DNA from: Magnetospira sp. QH-2
GTDB taxonomy: Bacteria; Pseudomonadota; Alphaproteobacteria; Rhodospirillales; Magnetospiraceae
Direction: 5' to 3'
DNA: 64,000 bases
NCBI RefSeq assembly: GCF_000968135.1
Contig: NZ_FO538765.1
Location: forward strand, 795,819 to 859,818
Below are positions 48,902-56,287 of the stretch, piece after piece. The notes under the pieces are model-generated. The model did not search any database. It was not told the origin of the DNA and saw nothing but the letters and a program-made list of their open reading frames with translations. The position numbers and the translations under genes were made by a program. Each line of letters begins with the position of its first letter. Position 1 is the first letter of the stretch.

Positions 48902-50695
48902 ATGACCAAACCGACCGCCACACGCCCATTTCGCCTGTCGATTCGGCTGTTGGTGGGAATCGGTGGGTCGTTGACGGCGCTGTTCGTGGCGGCGTCTTTG
49001 TATCTCGGCCTGGAGTTGGCCCGCGACAACACCGCCCAATGGCTTGGCGGTAAGGCCGAGGCGACCCTCAACCGATTGACCGGGCGGGTCGAAAGCCTGC
49101 TCATTCCGGTGGAACGCCAGGCCCGTTGGATGGCCCGGCGGATTGCCGAGCGCAAGTTGGATCCCGATAACCAGGACGACTACCTGAAAGTCGCTCAAGG
49201 CGCGCTCAGCGCCTTGCCCCAGATCGCCGCCATCGTTTTCGTTTCTCCCGATGAACAGGCTATTCGTGTGGAACGCAATGCGGAACAGATCGTGATTTCG
49301 CCCATGCTTAAGAATCCGCAAGTCCTACGGGCCATGCGGTCTTTGCAGAAAACCGGCGAGGCTCAGTGGCAGCCGCCCATCTACGCCCGACCGCTCAAGG
49401 GTGTCATGATGAGCTTTACCAAGCCCGTTCTCCGCGAGGGCGTGTATGTCGGAGTGCTGATCTATGCCATGGCCATTCCCGATCTGTCGGCCTTCCTTGC
49501 CGATGAGCATGCCGCCACGGGCCAAACACCCTTCATTCTGTATGGGGATGACCAGGTTCTGGCCCATCCGGCCATGGCCTATTGGCATCCGGAAAAGCGT
49601 AACGAGAGCGAATTGCCGGGTGTGACCGAATTGAGCGACCAGATTCTGGCCCGGATCTGGTCGCCGAATCTTCGCCCCATGGCTTACGCCGAGGACCGCG
49701 AGGTCAGCGCCGTGCGGCTGGTGGAAAGAGGCGAGGAACACCTGATCTTGTCCCGCGCCTATAGCCGCTTCGGCGCCGTGCCCTGGATCATGGGAGTGCA
49801 TCGTCCCTTGGATGAGGAAGTGGACATCCGCGACCGTTTTATTCATGCGGGCCTGACCGGGCTGGTGCTGTTGATCCTGTCAGTGACCGCCGCGTTGATC
49901 CTGGGGCGCATGGTGTCGCGCCCCATTACCCGATTGGCCCGGGCGGCCACCTTGGTTCACGATGGCGAGTTGGGGCGGGTCGAAGTCCTGCCCCCCAACA
50001 ATCTGAGCGAGATTGACCGGGCCGGGACGGCCTTCAACGGCATGGTCGAGGGCTTGAAAGAGCGCGAGATGATCCGCGAGGTCTTTGGCCGCTATGTGCC
50101 GCCCGCCGTGGCCCAGTCCCTGCTGGCCGAAGGCGGGGCTTTGGAACCGCAGTCCCGCGAGGCTTCCATCCTGTTTCTCGATATCGCTGGTTTCACGCCC
50201 CTGACCGAGCGTCTGAGCCCGGAGGCGGTGGTCGACCTGCTCAACGCGTTTTTCTCCGAGGCGGTGGATATTCTTGAAATCCATGGCGGCGTTGTCACCC
50301 AGTTTCAGGGCGATGCCATCCTGGCCACCTTCAATTTGCCCCTGGCCCACGAGGATCATGCCGCCCGTGCCGTGGCGGCGGCCAAGGAAATCCTCGCCGC
50401 CACCGACGAAAAGACGTTCGCCGGACAAAGCCTGGCCTGCCGCATCGGCGTGACCACCGGCCCGGTAACGGCGGGCAACGTGGGCGCTCCGGGGCGACTC
50501 AGCTACACCGTGCATGGCGATGCCGTCAATCTGGCGGCGCGGCTGGAACAGATGAACAAGGAACTGGGCACCCGTCTGCTGGTGGCGGCGGTCGCCGCCG
50601 AGCGGGTGCCGGAGGCCGGGTTGATTGCCAAGGGCGAGGTGACTGTGCGGGGGCAGACGGAGCCAGTGAGGGTTTTTACCCTGCCCTTGGCTTAA
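48902..50695 (+). CDS. Membrane adenylate/guanylate cyclase (class III) with sensor and HAMP domains
   Basis: A 597-residue protein. Two membrane segments (residues ~17-37 and ~317-336) bracket a periplasmic Cache-like sensor domain. A HAMP domain follows (~337-390: 'GRMVSRPITRLARAATLVHD'). The catalytic domain (~420-597) shows metal-binding Asp427 in 'SILFLDIAGFTPL', Asp471 in 'TQFQGDAILATF', and the transition-state region 'HGDAVNLAARLEQMNKELGT'. Both metal Asp residues and the Asn/Arg pair are present, so it should be active. The ligand is unknown. cAMP is more likely than cGMP on general grounds, but this is not decided by sequence. Confidence 0.9.
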   Translation: MTKPTATRPFRLSIRLLVGIGGSLTALFVAASLYLGLELARDNTAQWLGGKAEATLNRLTGRVESLLIPVERQARWMARRIAERKLDPDNQDDYLKVAQGALSALPQIAAIVFVSPDEQAIRVERNAEQIVISPMLKNPQVLRAMRSLQKTGEAQWQPPIYARPLKGVMMSFTKPVLREGVYVGVLIYAMAIPDLSAFLADEHAATGQTPFILYGDDQVLAHPAMAYWHPEKRNESELPGVTELSDQILARIWSPNLRPMAYAEDREVSAVRLVERGEEHLILSRAYSRFGAVPWIMGVHRPLDEEVDIRDRFIHAGLTGLVLLILSVTAALILGRMVSRPITRLARAATLVHDGELGRVEVLPPNNLSEIDRAGTAFNGMVEGLKEREMIREVFGRYVPPAVAQSLLAEGGALEPQSREASILFLDIAGFTPLTERLSPEAVVDLLNAFFSEAVDILEIHGGVVTQFQGDAILATFNLPLAHEDHAARAVAAAKEILAATDEKTFAGQSLACRIGVTTGPVTAGNVGAPGRLSYTVHGDAVNLAARLEQMNKELGTRLLVAAVAAERVPEAGLIAKGEVTVRGQTEPVRVFTLPLA

Positions 50696-50719
50696 TCTCC
50701 GAAAGAGCCTATATTGAAG

Positions 50720-51022
50720 GGGTCGGGCAACCGACTATGACGATAAACGCTTAGTGGAATAAGCGTTGCGGACCCGGGGGCGGTACCCGGCGCCTCCACC
50801 ATAAGCCCATCTGGCGGTGAATTGGGTGGGCTTGTGATGGGGGCGAAATAGGATCGACGCGCGTAGTAAAGACTTTTGCTTTCGTCCGGCATGGTACCCA
50901 CCGTTATCGGGCCACTTTGAGAAATGCCAACGATAATGAGGCATTTGCTGTTGCCGCTTAATAGGCTGTAACAACGGGGTTCGGGAGGCACCTGGCAACA
51001 GAAGCCTCCCACTTTCTTTTTT
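50720..51022 (+). ncRNA. ssrA: Circularly permuted two-piece tmRNA
   Basis: The 3' acceptor piece comes first: a T-arm region (around GACCCGGGGGCGGTACCCGG), acceptor strand CGCCTCC (50,791-50,797) and CCA (50,799-50,801). After a spacer, the coding piece begins GGGGGCG (50,839-50,845), which pairs with that acceptor strand. The tag reading frame at 50,926-50,961 encodes ANDNEAFAVAA and stop. Permuted order is a hallmark of alphaproteobacteria. A hairpin (GGGAGGC 50,983-50,989 with GCCTCCC 51,004-51,010) followed by T residues forms the 3' end. The RNA rescues stalled ribosomes; the outer ends are approximate. Confidence 0.93.
50983..51022 (+). terminator. Terminator hairpin at the 3' end of ssrA
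   Basis: A 7-bp GGGAGGC/GCCTCCC stem followed by ACTTTCTTTTTT. It ends the permuted tmRNA transcript just before sspB. Confidence 0.8.
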
Positions 51023-51082
51023 AAGGCACACCGTGCCATAATCCGAGCGTTCGAATCGCGGCAATAGGAATGGCGAGGCCCA

Positions 51083-51601
51083 ATGGAAACGGATCCCCTC
51101 CGTTACGATCGGTGGATCGAAGAAGCGTTGCGGCATGTGGTGCGGCGCGCCTTGGAGCATACGGCCGAGCATGGTCTGCCCGGTGAACACCATTTCTATG
51201 TCACCTTTCAGACCACCTTTCCCGGTGTCGAGATCCCCGATTACCTGCGGGCCCAGTATCCCGACGAGATGACCATCGTCTTGCAGAATCGGTTCTGGGA
51301 CCTGGATCTGGGCGATGACGTTTTCGCCATCTCCCTGACCTTCAACGGAAAAACCGAACGGCTGCGGATTCCCTTCCCGGCCATTGTCGCCTTCGCCGAT
51401 CCATCGGTGAAGTTTGGCCTGCAATTGCGGGTCGACTTGGACAACGACGACATGGTCGAGACCCTCGCCAACAGTGACGAGGCGGACGATTTGCCCTTCG
51501 AGGAGGCCGAAGTGTCGGCCGACGAAGCGGCGGTGACTCCCGAGGACCCGGAAGGCGGCGGTGACAACGTGGTGGCGCTGGATACCTTCCGCAAGAAGTG
51601 A
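51083..51601 (+). CDS. sspB: SspB adaptor for ClpXP (alphaproteobacterial type)
   Basis: A 172-residue protein. The N-terminal ~120 residues form the tag-binding domain ('EHHFYVTFQTTFPGVEIPDY' and 'QNRFWDLDLGDDVFAISLTF', then 'RLRIPFPAIVAFADPSVKFG'). A flexible acidic linker follows, ending in 'NVVALDTFRKK', the short basic motif that docks on ClpX. SspB delivers ssrA-tagged proteins to ClpXP. It lies 60 bp after ssrA, whose tag it should recognise. Confidence 0.9.
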   Translation: METDPLRYDRWIEEALRHVVRRALEHTAEHGLPGEHHFYVTFQTTFPGVEIPDYLRAQYPDEMTIVLQNRFWDLDLGDDVFAISLTFNGKTERLRIPFPAIVAFADPSVKFGLQLRVDLDNDDMVETLANSDEADDLPFEEAEVSADEAAVTPEDPEGGGDNVVALDTFRKK

Positions 51602-51628
51602 CAGCCACGAACGGACCTAACCGAACCC

Positions 51629-51703
51629 CCATGCTTCGACAAGCTCAGCATGAGGTGTTCCGCCCGAAGCTCTCGTCCTCACCCTGAGCCTGTCGAAGGG
51701 TGA
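51629..51703. repeat. Palindromic repeat, inner-arm copy of the MITE-A family
   Basis: CTTCGACAAGCTCAGCATGAGG on the left (51,629-51,650) faces CCTCACCCTGAGCCTGTCGAAGGG on the right, forming inverted arms like those inside the repeats at 54,6xx-54,8xx and 60,8xx. It lacks the terminal CAGGCTGCTGAAA ends. It sits between sspB and the fumarase gene and could work as a transcription terminator. Confidence 0.75.
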
Positions 51704-51732
51704 TTGGCCCGGTCCGAAGCAGGAGTCCCTCC

Positions 51733-53349
51733 ATGAGCGCGCCCAACCCCCATGATCCCTTTCCCCTTGGCGAGGACGATACCCCCTATCGCCTGCTGAC
51801 CACAGAAGGCGTCAGCACCGCTGAATTCGAGGGGAAAACCATTGTCCGGGTGGCGCCTGAAGTGCTCACCGAGCTCACCGCCCAGGCCATGATCGATTGT
51901 TCCCACCTGCTGCGCCCCGGGCATCTGGCCCAATTGCGTAAGATCCTCGATGACCCGGAAGCCTCGGACAATGACCGCTTCGTCGCCCTTGACCTGTTGA
52001 AGAACGCCAATATTTCCGCCGGCGGTGTGCTGCCCATGTGCCAAGATACCGGCACGGCCATCGTCATGGGCAAGAAGGGCCAGCAAGTCTGGACCGACGG
52101 CAACGATGTGGCGGCGATCTCCGAAGGCGTGGCAAAGACCTATCTGGAGACCAACCTGCGCTATTCCCAGGTGGCCCCGCTGGACATGTTCACCGAGACC
52201 AATACCGGCAATAACCTGCCCGCCCAGATCGACCTCTATGCCACCGAAGGCGCGGCCTATAAGTTCCAGTTCATGGCCAAGGGAGGCGGTTCGGCCAACA
52301 AGTCCTTCTTGTTCCAACAAACCAAGGCCTTGCTCAATCCCGACAGTCTGGTCCAGTTCATGGATGAGAAAATCCGCACCCTGGGTACTTCGGCCTGCCC
52401 GCCCTATCACCTGTCGGTGGTCATCGGCGGTACCTCGGCGGAAGCCAATTTGAAGACCGTCAAGCTGGCCAGTACCCACTACCTGGATGGCCTGCCCACC
52501 CAGGGCAATGAATATGGCCAAGCGTTCCGGGATTTGGAATGGGAAGACAAAATCCTGCAAATGACCCGGGACATGGGCATCGGCGCACAATTCGGCGGCA
52601 AGTATTTCTGCCACGATGTGCGGGTGATCCGGCTGCCGCGCCATGGCGCCTCCTGTCCGGTGGGCATCGGTGTGTCCTGTTCCGCCGACCGTCAGATCAA
52701 GGCCAAGATTACCGCCGAGGGCGTGTTCCTGGAACAGATGGAGCGCGATCCGGCCAAGTATTTGCCCGACGTGGGGGGCGGCGACCTGCCGGGCGAGGTG
52801 GTCTCCGTGGACCTGAACCAGCCCATGGAAGCCATCCGGGCACAGCTCAGCCAGTATCCGGTGAAAACCCGCCTCAGTCTTTCTGGCTCGCTGATCGTCG
52901 CCCGCGACATTGCCCATGCCAAGCTCAAGGAGCGCCTGGACGCCGGAGAGGGCCTGCCTGACTACTTCAAGAATTCGGCGGTCTATTACGCCGGTCCGGC
53001 CAAGACCCCCGAAGGCTATGCCTCGGGCTCCTTTGGACCCACCACGGCGGGGCGCATGGATGCCTATGTGGACCTGTTCCAGGCCCATGGCGGTTCCATG
53101 GTCATGCTGGCCAAGGGTAATCGTTCCAAGGCGGTGACCGATGCCTGCCAAAAGCACGGCGGCTTCTACCTGGGCTCCATCGGCGGCCCGGCGGCGCGAC
53201 TGGCCCAGGACTGCATCAAGAGCCTGGAATGTGTCGAGTACGAAGAATTGGGTATGGAAGCCATTTGGCGCATCGAGGTGGAGGACTTCCCGGCCTTCAT
53301 GGTCGTCGATGATAAGGGCAACGACTTCTTTAAGGAGTTCGGTATTTGA
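51733..53349 (+). CDS. fumA: Fumarate hydratase class I (Fe-S type)
   Basis: About 538 residues from the ATG at 51733 (AGGAG upstream). Cluster cysteines are in '[20 protein letters not shown]', '[20 protein letters not shown]', and '[20 protein letters not shown]'. The C-terminal beta domain has '[20 protein letters not shown]', '[20 protein letters not shown]', and '[17 protein letters not shown]'. It is a full-length class I fumarase, converting fumarate to malate in the TCA cycle, oxygen-sensitive through its 4Fe-4S cluster. Confidence 0.95.
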   Translation: MSAPNPHDPFPLGEDDTPYRLLTTEGVSTAEFEGKTIVRVAPEVLTELTAQAMIDCSHLLRPGHLAQLRKILDDPEASDNDRFVALDLLKNANISAGGVLPMCQDTGTAIVMGKKGQQVWTDGNDVAAISEGVAKTYLETNLRYSQVAPLDMFTETNTGNNLPAQIDLYATEGAAYKFQFMAKGGGSANKSFLFQQTKALLNPDSLVQFMDEKIRTLGTSACPPYHLSVVIGGTSAEANLKTVKLASTHYLDGLPTQGNEYGQAFRDLEWEDKILQMTRDMGIGAQFGGKYFCHDVRVIRLPRHGASCPVGIGVSCSADRQIKAKITAEGVFLEQMERDPAKYLPDVGGGDLPGEVVSVDLNQPMEAIRAQLSQYPVKTRLSLSGSLIVARDIAHAKLKERLDAGEGLPDYFKNSAVYYAGPAKTPEGYASGSFGPTTAGRMDAYVDLFQAHGGSMVMLAKGNRSKAVTDACQKHGGFYLGSIGGPAARLAQDCIKSLECVEYEELGMEAIWRIEVEDFPAFMVVDDKGNDFFKEFGI

Positions 53350-53978
53350 CCGGCTTGCTGTTCAACGGCCCCGCCGACGGCCCGGTCATCGCCCTGGCCC
53401 ATGGTGCCGGGGCGCCCATGGATTCCCCCTTCATGGCCTATTTCGCCGAAGAGTTGGGGAACCGGGGTTTCCGGGTGGCGCGATTCGAATTTCCCTATAT
53501 GGCCGGTCGGCGCACCGGTGGGTCGAAACGACCGCCGGATCGGGCGCCGGTGTTACTCGAAACCTGGCGCCAGGTCATCGACGCATTGGGCGGCCCGGCA
53601 AAGGTGGTCATCGGCGGCAAGTCCATGGGTGGGCGTATGGCCAGCTTGCTGGCGGCGCAGTTGGAACAGGCCGCAACGCCGGTGCGCGGACTGGTCTGTC
53701 TCGGCTATCCGTTCCACGGACCTGGCCGTCCCATCGGGCCCAACCGGCTGGATCATATGCTGACCATCGAAACGCCGACTCTGATTTGCCAAGGTAGCCG
53801 CGACAGCATGGGCACCCGCGAGGAAATGCAAGGCTATGGTCTGCCATCCTCTATCCGCACCTGCTATCTGGAAGATGGCGACCATGGCTTCAAACCGCGC
53901 AAGGCGTCGGGCCGGACCGAAACGCAGAACTGGGATGCGGCCATGGAGGCGGTAGCCGGGTTCGTGGGAGGCCTGTGA
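53346..53978 (+). CDS. Alpha/beta hydrolase (KANL3/Tex30-like)
   Basis: A 210-residue protein starting with TTG that overlaps the fumA stop (TTGA). '[20 protein letters not shown]' carries the HG oxyanion motif, '[16 protein letters not shown]' holds the nucleophile Ser, '[11 protein letters not shown]' the Asp region, and '[12 protein letters not shown]' the His. This matches the small Tex30/KANL3-type hydrolases. Substrate is unknown; it is co-translated with the fumarase. Confidence 0.8.
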   Translation: MTGLLFNGPADGPVIALAHGAGAPMDSPFMAYFAEELGNRGFRVARFEFPYMAGRRTGGSKRPPDRAPVLLETWRQVIDALGGPAKVVIGGKSMGGRMASLLAAQLEQAATPVRGLVCLGYPFHGPGRPIGPNRLDHMLTIETPTLICQGSRDSMGTREEMQGYGLPSSIRTCYLEDGDHGFKPRKASGRTETQNWDAAMEAVAGFVGGL

Positions 53979-53982
53979 CGCC

Positions 53983-54339
53983 ATGGCGGTGTCCGTCGAA
54001 TTCCTGGATCATGTGACGGATCTGCTGGCCCCGGTCGGCACCGTTACTCATCGCCGCATGTTCGGCGGGGCAGGTCTGTATCTGGATGGAATCATTATTG
54101 GCCTCGTGGCCGATGACGTGCTTTATTTCAAGGTGGACGATAAAAATAGATCGGAGTACGAGCAGGCGGGAATGTCGGCTTTTGTTCCGTTTGCAGATAA
54201 ACCATTTCCCATGTCTTATTGGGAAGTGCCGCCCGATCTGCTGGAGGAGCCGGTCGAATTAGGCCAATGGGCCCATCGTGCCTGGGAGGCATCCCGTAGG
54301 ACGTCGCGGCCCAAAAAGGCGGCGAAAAAGAAAGGGTAG
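53983..54339 (+). CDS. TfoX N-terminal domain protein
   Basis: A 118-residue protein. The N-terminal ~95 residues match the TfoX_N domain: 'LLAPVGTVTHRRMFGGAGLY' (conserved RxMFGG), 'GLVADDVLYFKVD', and 'PMSYWEVPPDLLEEPVELGQ'. A basic Lys-rich tail ends the protein. Standalone TfoX_N proteins are common in alphaproteobacteria and their role is not settled. Confidence 0.85.
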   Translation: MAVSVEFLDHVTDLLAPVGTVTHRRMFGGAGLYLDGIIIGLVADDVLYFKVDDKNRSEYEQAGMSAFVPFADKPFPMSYWEVPPDLLEEPVELGQWAHRAWEASRRTSRPKKAAKKKG

Positions 54340-54346
54340 GAGGATC

Positions 54347-54553
54347 ATGCTTCAGAAACGTTCGGTCAATATTTCCGGCCATGCCACCAGTATCTCCCTG
54401 GAAGAGGAATTCTGGGATCAACTGAAGACGATCGCCAAGAACAAGCGCCTTGGTCTCAACGATCTCATAGCCGAAGTGGACGAAAGCCGCGTGGGCAACC
54501 TGTCCAGCGAACTGCGGGTTTTCGTGTTGAAAGACGTGTTGGCCCGCCTCTGA
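54347..54553 (+). CDS. Ribbon-helix-helix domain protein
   Basis: A 68-residue protein from the ATG at 54347 with GGAGG 4 nt upstream. 'KRSVNISGHATSISLEEEFW' is the beta strand and first helix and 'LIAEVDESRVGNLSSELRVF' the second helix of a RHH_4-type arc repressor-like fold. It is likely a small DNA-binding regulator, with the target unknown. It is 7 nt from the TfoX-like gene. Confidence 0.75.
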   Translation: MLQKRSVNISGHATSISLEEEFWDQLKTIAKNKRLGLNDLIAEVDESRVGNLSSELRVFVLKDVLARL

Positions 54554-54572
54554 CGCGCGCGACGTGATCTAA

Positions 54573-54638
54573 CAGGCTGCTGAAAAAGGGTTGTCCTACG
54601 GCCCGCCTCGCCCTTCGACAAGCTCAGGGTGAGGCTAA
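54573..54638. repeat. MITE-A copy 1, left part
   Basis: Begins CAGGCTGCTGAAAAA and continues through CTTCGACAAGCTCAGGGTGAGG to GGCTAA. It matches the left part of the complete copy at 60,819-60,970 closely. The copy is interrupted at 54,639 by MITE-B and again at 54,884 by an IS element; its parts are 54,573-54,638, 54,802-54,883 and about 56,273-56,280. Confidence 0.85.
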
Positions 54639-54801
54639 GAGGCGGATTTAAAAGTATCCTTTAGATATCAAGGCAGTAGATTTTTGATCTGGCCAGGAAA
54701 GGCCGACGACACGGGGCGGCGCCCCGTTAGGAGGTCTTGACGCCGCCAGAGCGGAAATATACGCCCTTGAGATCAAAGGAATACTTTTTTGAATCCGACT
54801 C
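54639..54801. mobile_element. MITE-B, 163 bp, nested in MITE-A
   Basis: Left end GAGGCGGATTTAAAA (from 54,639) and the reverse complement of the right end, GAGTCGGATTCAAAA, are imperfect terminal inverted repeats that extend for about 35 bp, through the nearby AAGTAT and TCCTTT blocks. TAA flanks both sides (54,636-54,638 and 54,802-54,804), a 3-bp target duplication, and the uninterrupted MITE-A copy has a single TAA at that point. There is no ORF inside, so it must have been moved by a transposase elsewhere; 3-bp TNA duplications are typical of IS5-type enzymes. Confidence 0.85.
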
Positions 54802-54883
54802 TAACATGTTGAAAGTTCAAAGGCCCTCATGCTGAGCTTGTCGAAGCATGTGTCGCCACAGGCTCGAAATCGGACTTTTTCAG
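54802..54883. repeat. MITE-A copy 1, central-right part
   Basis: Continues from the TAA after MITE-B through GCTGAGCTTGTCGAAGCATG to GACTTTTTCAG (54,873-54,883), where the IS110-type element begins. Identical in layout to 60,880-60,963 of the complete copy. Confidence 0.85.
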
Positions 54884-54994
54884 ATGGCGGTAATCGAGCA
54901 GTCAGGGATTGCCTAAACAGTCAGCTGGTCTCCACACTCGGTCTTGATCAAGTATCCGGGTCAATTCCTGGACATGGAACAGAGGAGACCAGCT

Positions 54995-56026
54995 ATGGAG
55001 TATTTTGTTGGAATGGACGTATCGATGGCAAGCATTTCGATCTGTGAGATTGATGCAAAGGGAACCGTCATTCGCGAAGGCAAGGTGTCAAGCACACCCG
55101 AGGCGGTCGCCACTTGGCTCGAGGAAAGCGGGCGTGGCTTTGCGCGAATTGGGTTGGAAGCTGGCCCTCTGGCGCCTTGGCTGTACGCAGGACTGTCCAG
55201 TCGGGGCCTCCCTGTGATTTGTATCGAGACCCGGCAAATGAAGGCCTTTGCCAGCGCCAGCCCAGTCAAGACGGACCGTCGCGACGCCCGCTTGATCAGC
55301 CAGGCGATGCGGACCGGTTTGTACCGCGCGACCCACGTCAAGACCGCGCGCAGTCAGGAGCTCCGGATGGTGCTGACCCATCGGGAGACCCTGGTTCATC
55401 AGGTCCGTCAGTTGTCCAATACGGTACGAGGAACATTGAAAGCTTTCGGCCTCAAGGTCGGTATGGCGCGCGGACGCCTTTTCGCGGCGCGGGTTCGGGA
55501 ATTGACGGCTGATAACCCGCACCTCAGCGCAGCCGCCGAGCCGCTCTTGCTTGCGCGCCAAGCCTTGCTCGAACAACTCGACAAGCTCGACCGGCAGGTT
55601 CATGCCGCTGCGCGCGATGATAGCGTTTGCCGGCGCCTGATGACCGTTCCCGGCGTCGGCCCGGTTACCGCCCTCGCTTTCAGGACAGGACTCGACGTGC
55701 CGGAACGGTTTCAAAAGTCGGTCATGGTCGGCGCCCACTTCGGGCTTGTCCCACGCAGATACGCCTCGGGAGAGCAGGACCGAAGCGGCCCCATCAGCAA
55801 GTGCGGAGATGCCATGGTTCGTTGGCTTTTGTTCGAGGCCGCCAATGCACTTCTCACTCGAACCCGCCGTTGGTCCTGGCTCAAACACTGGGGGCTCGCG
55901 GTCGCCAAAAGGCGCGGGATGAAACGCGCCAAGGTCGCCGTTGCCCGGCGTCTCGCCGTAATCATGCATCGCATGTGGATCGACGGCACGGACTTCCAGT
56001 ACCGCAAGGAGGAGACCGCCATCTAA
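54995..56026 (+). CDS. IS110/IS1111-group transposase
   Basis: A 343-residue protein from the ATG at 54995 (GAGGAG 8 nt upstream). The N-terminal RuvC-like DEDD domain has Asp in 'FVGMDVSMASI', Glu in 'RIGLEAGPLAPWL', and the two Asp in 'PVKTDRRDARLI'. The C-terminal Tnp_20 domain has 'LMTVPGVGPVTALAFR' and the Ser-containing 'YASGEQDRSGPISKCGDAMV'. All active-site residues are in place and the gene is intact. The enzyme recombines element and target guided by an RNA from the element's non-coding end. Confidence 0.95.
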   Translation: MEYFVGMDVSMASISICEIDAKGTVIREGKVSSTPEAVATWLEESGRGFARIGLEAGPLAPWLYAGLSSRGLPVICIETRQMKAFASASPVKTDRRDARLISQAMRTGLYRATHVKTARSQELRMVLTHRETLVHQVRQLSNTVRGTLKAFGLKVGMARGRLFAARVRELTADNPHLSAAAEPLLLARQALLEQLDKLDRQVHAAARDDSVCRRLMTVPGVGPVTALAFRTGLDVPERFQKSVMVGAHFGLVPRRYASGEQDRSGPISKCGDAMVRWLLFEAANALLTRTRRWSWLKHWGLAVAKRRGMKRAKVAVARRLAVIMHRMWIDGTDFQYRKEETAI

Positions 56027-56272
56027 ACACAGCGAAAACCGAGATCGCCTGAAGGGCGGCCAGGACGCGTGGCGACGCGCGGGGCTCGGATGACAGCGCG
56101 CAGGCTGCAGTGGCGTAAGACCACGCTTTTCAGATTGCTGCACCCGATCCCCCTTGATCCCCATCATGCGGCGACGACGTCGACCGCGGACAGAAGCAAA
56201 GGGCGCCACATACCCCAGGTTCAAACCGACGGCTTGGAAATCAGCTTGACTCAAATGACTCGATTACAGAAG
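56027..56272 (+). ncRNA. Right non-coding end of the IS element, candidate bridge RNA
   Basis: About 245 nt after the transposase stop. CAGGCTGC (56,101-56,108) and TTTTCAG (56,127-56,133) flank a short hairpin (GTGG 56,110-56,113 with CCAC 56,121-56,124). The first equals the bottom strand of the right half of the target (top strand GCAGCCTG) and the second equals the top strand of the left half (TTTTCAG). A pair of short guides around a hairpin, each matching one half of the insertion site, is the expected design of a target-binding loop. ACAGAAGC at 56,190-56,197 also matches the element's own right junction. RNA ends are not known. Confidence 0.55.
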
Positions 56273-56287
56273 CAGCCTGCTAAACTT

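Larger units (their letters stand above)
54884..56272 (+). mobile_element. IS110-family element, IS1111 group
   Basis: The element contains a DEDD-type transposase (54,995-56,026). It has subterminal inverted repeats TAATCGAG (54,891-54,898), 7 nt from the left end, and CTCGATTA (56,259-56,266), 3-6 nt from the right end, the layout that defines the IS1111 group. Removing 54,884-56,272 restores TTTTTCAG-CAGCCTG exactly as in the other MITE-A copy. The right boundary could be 56,269 if the target differed slightly. The non-coding right end (56,027-56,272) is the longer one and is the place where IS1111-group elements carry their guide RNA. Confidence 0.88.

Noticed and set aside
50735..51424. 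Minus-strand frame across the ssrA-sspB region
   Set aside because: Overlaps the tmRNA and the conserved sspB gene; no family match.
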